Positions 61,401 through 64,000 of a DNA stretch of 64,000 nucleotides are shown here, piece by piece. This DNA is from Syncephalis fuscata. Lineage: Eukaryota > Zoopagomycota > Zoopagomycetes > Zoopagales > Piptocephalidaceae. The stretch spans positions 124,001 to 188,000 of the forward strand of contig JAHLTZ010000022.1 of the NCBI GenBank assembly GCA_025786725.1. The letters are read 5' to 3'. The position numbers and the translations under genes are program-made. Under the pieces are notes generated by a model. The model worked only from the letters and a program-made list of their open reading frames with translations, searched no databases and was not told the DNA's origin. Within the stretch, counting starts at the first letter, position 1, and each line of letters begins with the position of its first letter.

Positions 61401-64000
61401 TACGTGACTTTAACACACGTCTTACTATGCTTGTTAATCAATCAGCAGCGACAACTGCATCAGCCGGGTCAAGCCATGATACGGCAGCCATACATGGACA
61501 TCCCACAGTGAATGGCACTGCACCCACATTAATGCCCAGAAGAGGCGATACTGATTCTATAATTGCTGCTGATATGAAACAATTACTATCACGCTGTTAT
61601 CTTAAACAAGGTGCATGGCAAATGTCATTACAAGATGAATGGAACGAGGTATGAAATAACAATGATTTATTATTAATGTTAATGTTAATGTTATTATTGT
61701 AATATAGGAAACGATATCAGATGTATTAAGATCCTATTTCCTTGCCACTCATTATGATAATGATTCATATAAAGCATGGCATGCCTGGTCTTTATCCAAT
61801 TTCGAAGTTATTTCTCACTTTGAAAAAATGAGCGATTTAATGTCACCACAAATATTATCAGCTCATATTGTGCCGGCTGTTCAAGGTAATAGTTTATAAT
61901 AGATTTTATTATTTATTATATATTGTTTATTTATTATGTGTTATAGGATTCTTCCGATCTTTGGCACTGGCTAGTGGCAATTCACTACAAGATACACTTC
62001 GTCTGTTGACATTATGGTTTAAATTCGGCTATCAACCGGAAGTAAGTGCAGCTATTAACGAAGGATTCAGCACCGTCAGTATCGATACATGGCTTGAAGT
62101 TATTCCACAGGTAAGTAATTCTATTGATTAATTCAATTGACTTAATATTATATATATTACATTATATTTCTAGTTAATTGCTCGAATTCACGCACCTAGT
62201 CCAAGTGTTCGACGATTGATTCATCAATTGCTATCGGATGTTGGTCGACAACATCCACAAGCACTTGTCTATTCATTAACTGTTGCTTCAAAGTCTCAAA
62301 GTGCTTCACGTAAACGGGCTGCCCTTAGTATTATGGATAAGATGCGTGTTCATCGACCAAGTCTTGTTGAACAGGTAAGTTGTTTATTCATTTCTATTAT
62401 ACTATGTATTATATACTATATACTATATACTATATACTATATACTATACAACTACTTATTTATATTGATATGATTGTACATAATATTAGGCTTTATTGGT
62501 CAGTCAAGAGCTAATCCGTGTTTCCATTCTTTGGCATGAGATGTGGCATGAAGGACTTGAAGAAGCATCACGTCTTTATTTCGGTGATCGTAATATTGAA
62601 GGCATGTTTTCAGTACTTGCCCCATTACATGCCATGATGGAACGAGTAAGTAACAGGGCATGTATATAGTATGCAAATACTTACTAATCGCTATTAATAA
62701 GGGACCGGAAACACTTCGTGAAATCTCATTTAACCAAGCATTTGGCCGTGACTTACAAGAAGCGCATGAACTGTGTCAACGCTATCAACATACCCTTGAT
62801 GGAAATCATTTAAATCAAGCATGGGAACTCTACTACCAAGTGTTTAGACGTATTGCTAAACAATTGCCCCAATTAATTACCCTTGAATTACAATATGTAT
62901 CACCAAAACTATTACAAGCGCACGATTTAGATATGGCTGTTCCCGGTAATAGATCGATATAATACGAATACCAAGAAAGTATTTACTAATCTCTATTATA
63001 TAGGTACATACAAATGTGGCGAGCCAGTCGTGACTATTCATAGCTTTGCACCAACACTCACGGTTATTACATCTAAACAACGACCACGTAAATTATCGCT
63101 TAAAGGCAGTGATGGTAAAGACTATCAGTATCTATTAAAAGGTATAGTATTATGGGCATTAGTAAAGTTAATGGTATTTAATGTATAGTCAATCATTAGG
63201 ACATGAGGATCTACGTCAAGATGAACGTGTTATGCAGCTATTTGGTCTTGTTAATACATTGTTACAAATCGATCCCGAGACCTTTAAGCGCCATTTAAGT
63301 ATTCGACGCTACGCAGTCATTCCATTATCACCAAATTCTGGTTTAATTGGATGGGTACCGCATACCGATACACTCCATGCGTTGATACGTGATTATCGAG
63401 AATCAAAGAAGATTCTACTGAATATTGAGCATTGTCTAATGCTTAAGATGGCACCTGATTACGATAATTTAACATTACTACAAAAGGTTGAAGTGTTTGA
63501 ATATGCACTCGAAAAGACAACTGGCCAAGATCTTTACCGGGTCTTATGGCTTAAGAGTCGTAATTCTGAGGTATGTAACTAAGTATTCGTCATACTAGTA
63601 ATTGACTCGATGATAATGTATAGTCATGGCTTGAAAGACGTACCAATTACACCCGATCATTGGCTGTTATGTCGATGGTGGGCTATATTCTTGGATTAGG
63701 CGATCGTCATCCGTCAAATCTTATGTTGGAACGGTATACGGGCAAGGTTGTACATATTGATTTTGGTGATTGTTTTGAAGTAAGTAGAGGCTATGACGAT
63801 TCCTTTATTTTTTCTTATATTTATATATTTATTAATAGGTGGCAATGCATCGTGAGAAATTCCCTGAACGTATTCCTTTCCGATTAACACGTATGCTTGT
63901 TAATGCCATGGAAGTAAGTAGATTTATACTAAGTGATGGGTAGCAGATAACAATAACAATAATAACCATCATCATCATCATCATCTATATTTAGGTCAGC
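55457..64000 (+). CDS. TOR: TOR serine/threonine kinase (3' end outside window)
   Basis: About 30 exons, mostly 60-750 nt, with short introns; the first is 55457-55521 and the last visible starts at 63995. Order: N-terminal HEAT repeats ([20 protein letters not shown] and more, 55457 to about 59500), then the FAT domain (to about 62370). The FRB domain lies at 62490-62940, with [20 protein letters not shown] and [14 protein letters not shown]. It keeps the Ser and Trp that contact FKBP-rapamycin in other TORs. The kinase domain follows: [15 protein letters not shown], catalytic loop [12 protein letters not shown] and Mg-binding HIDFGDCFE. Later, [18 protein letters not shown] begins the activation region. 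The FATC end is beyond the window. An (AT)n tract lies in the intron at 61017-61038. It is the catalytic core of TOR complexes controlling growth. Confidence 0.97.

Overview
The window looks like nuclear DNA of an AT-rich, intron-rich fungus, probably an early-diverging lineage; this is inferred from gene content and I cannot name the species. Fungal-type markers are a WOPR (Gti1/Pac2) regulator, a Ysc84/Lsb3-type SH3 protein, a Pns1-like transporter, an Atos-family protein and TOR kinase. Introns are short (about 45-110 nt), with GTAAGT-like donors and TAATAG-like acceptors.

The outstanding feature is a triplicated locus at about 260-6310 (+), 19170-24240 (-) and 42400-46470 (+). Each copy has one normal first exon coding for a signal peptide that ends in a dibasic (RR) site. 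An array of near-identical introns of about 79 nt follows, separated by exons of only 3 nt (one or two per copy are 6 nt). Read in the phase set by exon 1, copy 1 (34 microexons) and copy 2 (28 microexons) stay open to a stop just inside the last exon. Both give a small peptide with six cysteines in the same framework, C-x2-C-x3-C-xn-C-x4/5-C-x3-C. Copy 3 is a mosaic of the other two, with a 2-nt deletion in exon 1, and is probably a pseudogene. A tRNA-derived SINE sits inside one intron of every copy.

Other genes, left to right: an acidic, Gln/Pro/Ser-rich protein (6994-8231, -); an unknown Ser/Arg-rich protein (11115-12383, -); RhoGEF 1 (13649-15682, +); a mitochondrial-type 3-hydroxyacyl-CoA dehydrogenase (15921-17074, +); an Lsb3/Ysc84-like SH3 protein (17248-18533, -); array copy 2; a WOPR regulator (27468-29619, +); a Pns1/CTL transporter (30391-32088, -); RhoGEF 2 (35081-37873, +) and RhoGEF 3 (38773-40460, -); array copy 3; a Fanzor/TnpB-like relic (about 47694-48010, +); an Atos homologue (48569-52332, -); a Wss1-like WLM metalloprotease with a 14-nt exon (53643-54841, -); and TOR kinase (55457 to beyond the window, +).

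The genes are independent transcription units. The RhoGEFs and the SH3 protein fit Rho signalling and cortical actin, and TOR and WOPR fit growth and developmental control. The array loci look like fast-evolving secreted-peptide genes inserted among them. Exon boundaries were placed by eye from splice signals and phase. A few reading-frame breaks (RhoGEF 3, Atos, possibly RhoGEF 1) may be real or may be base-call errors.
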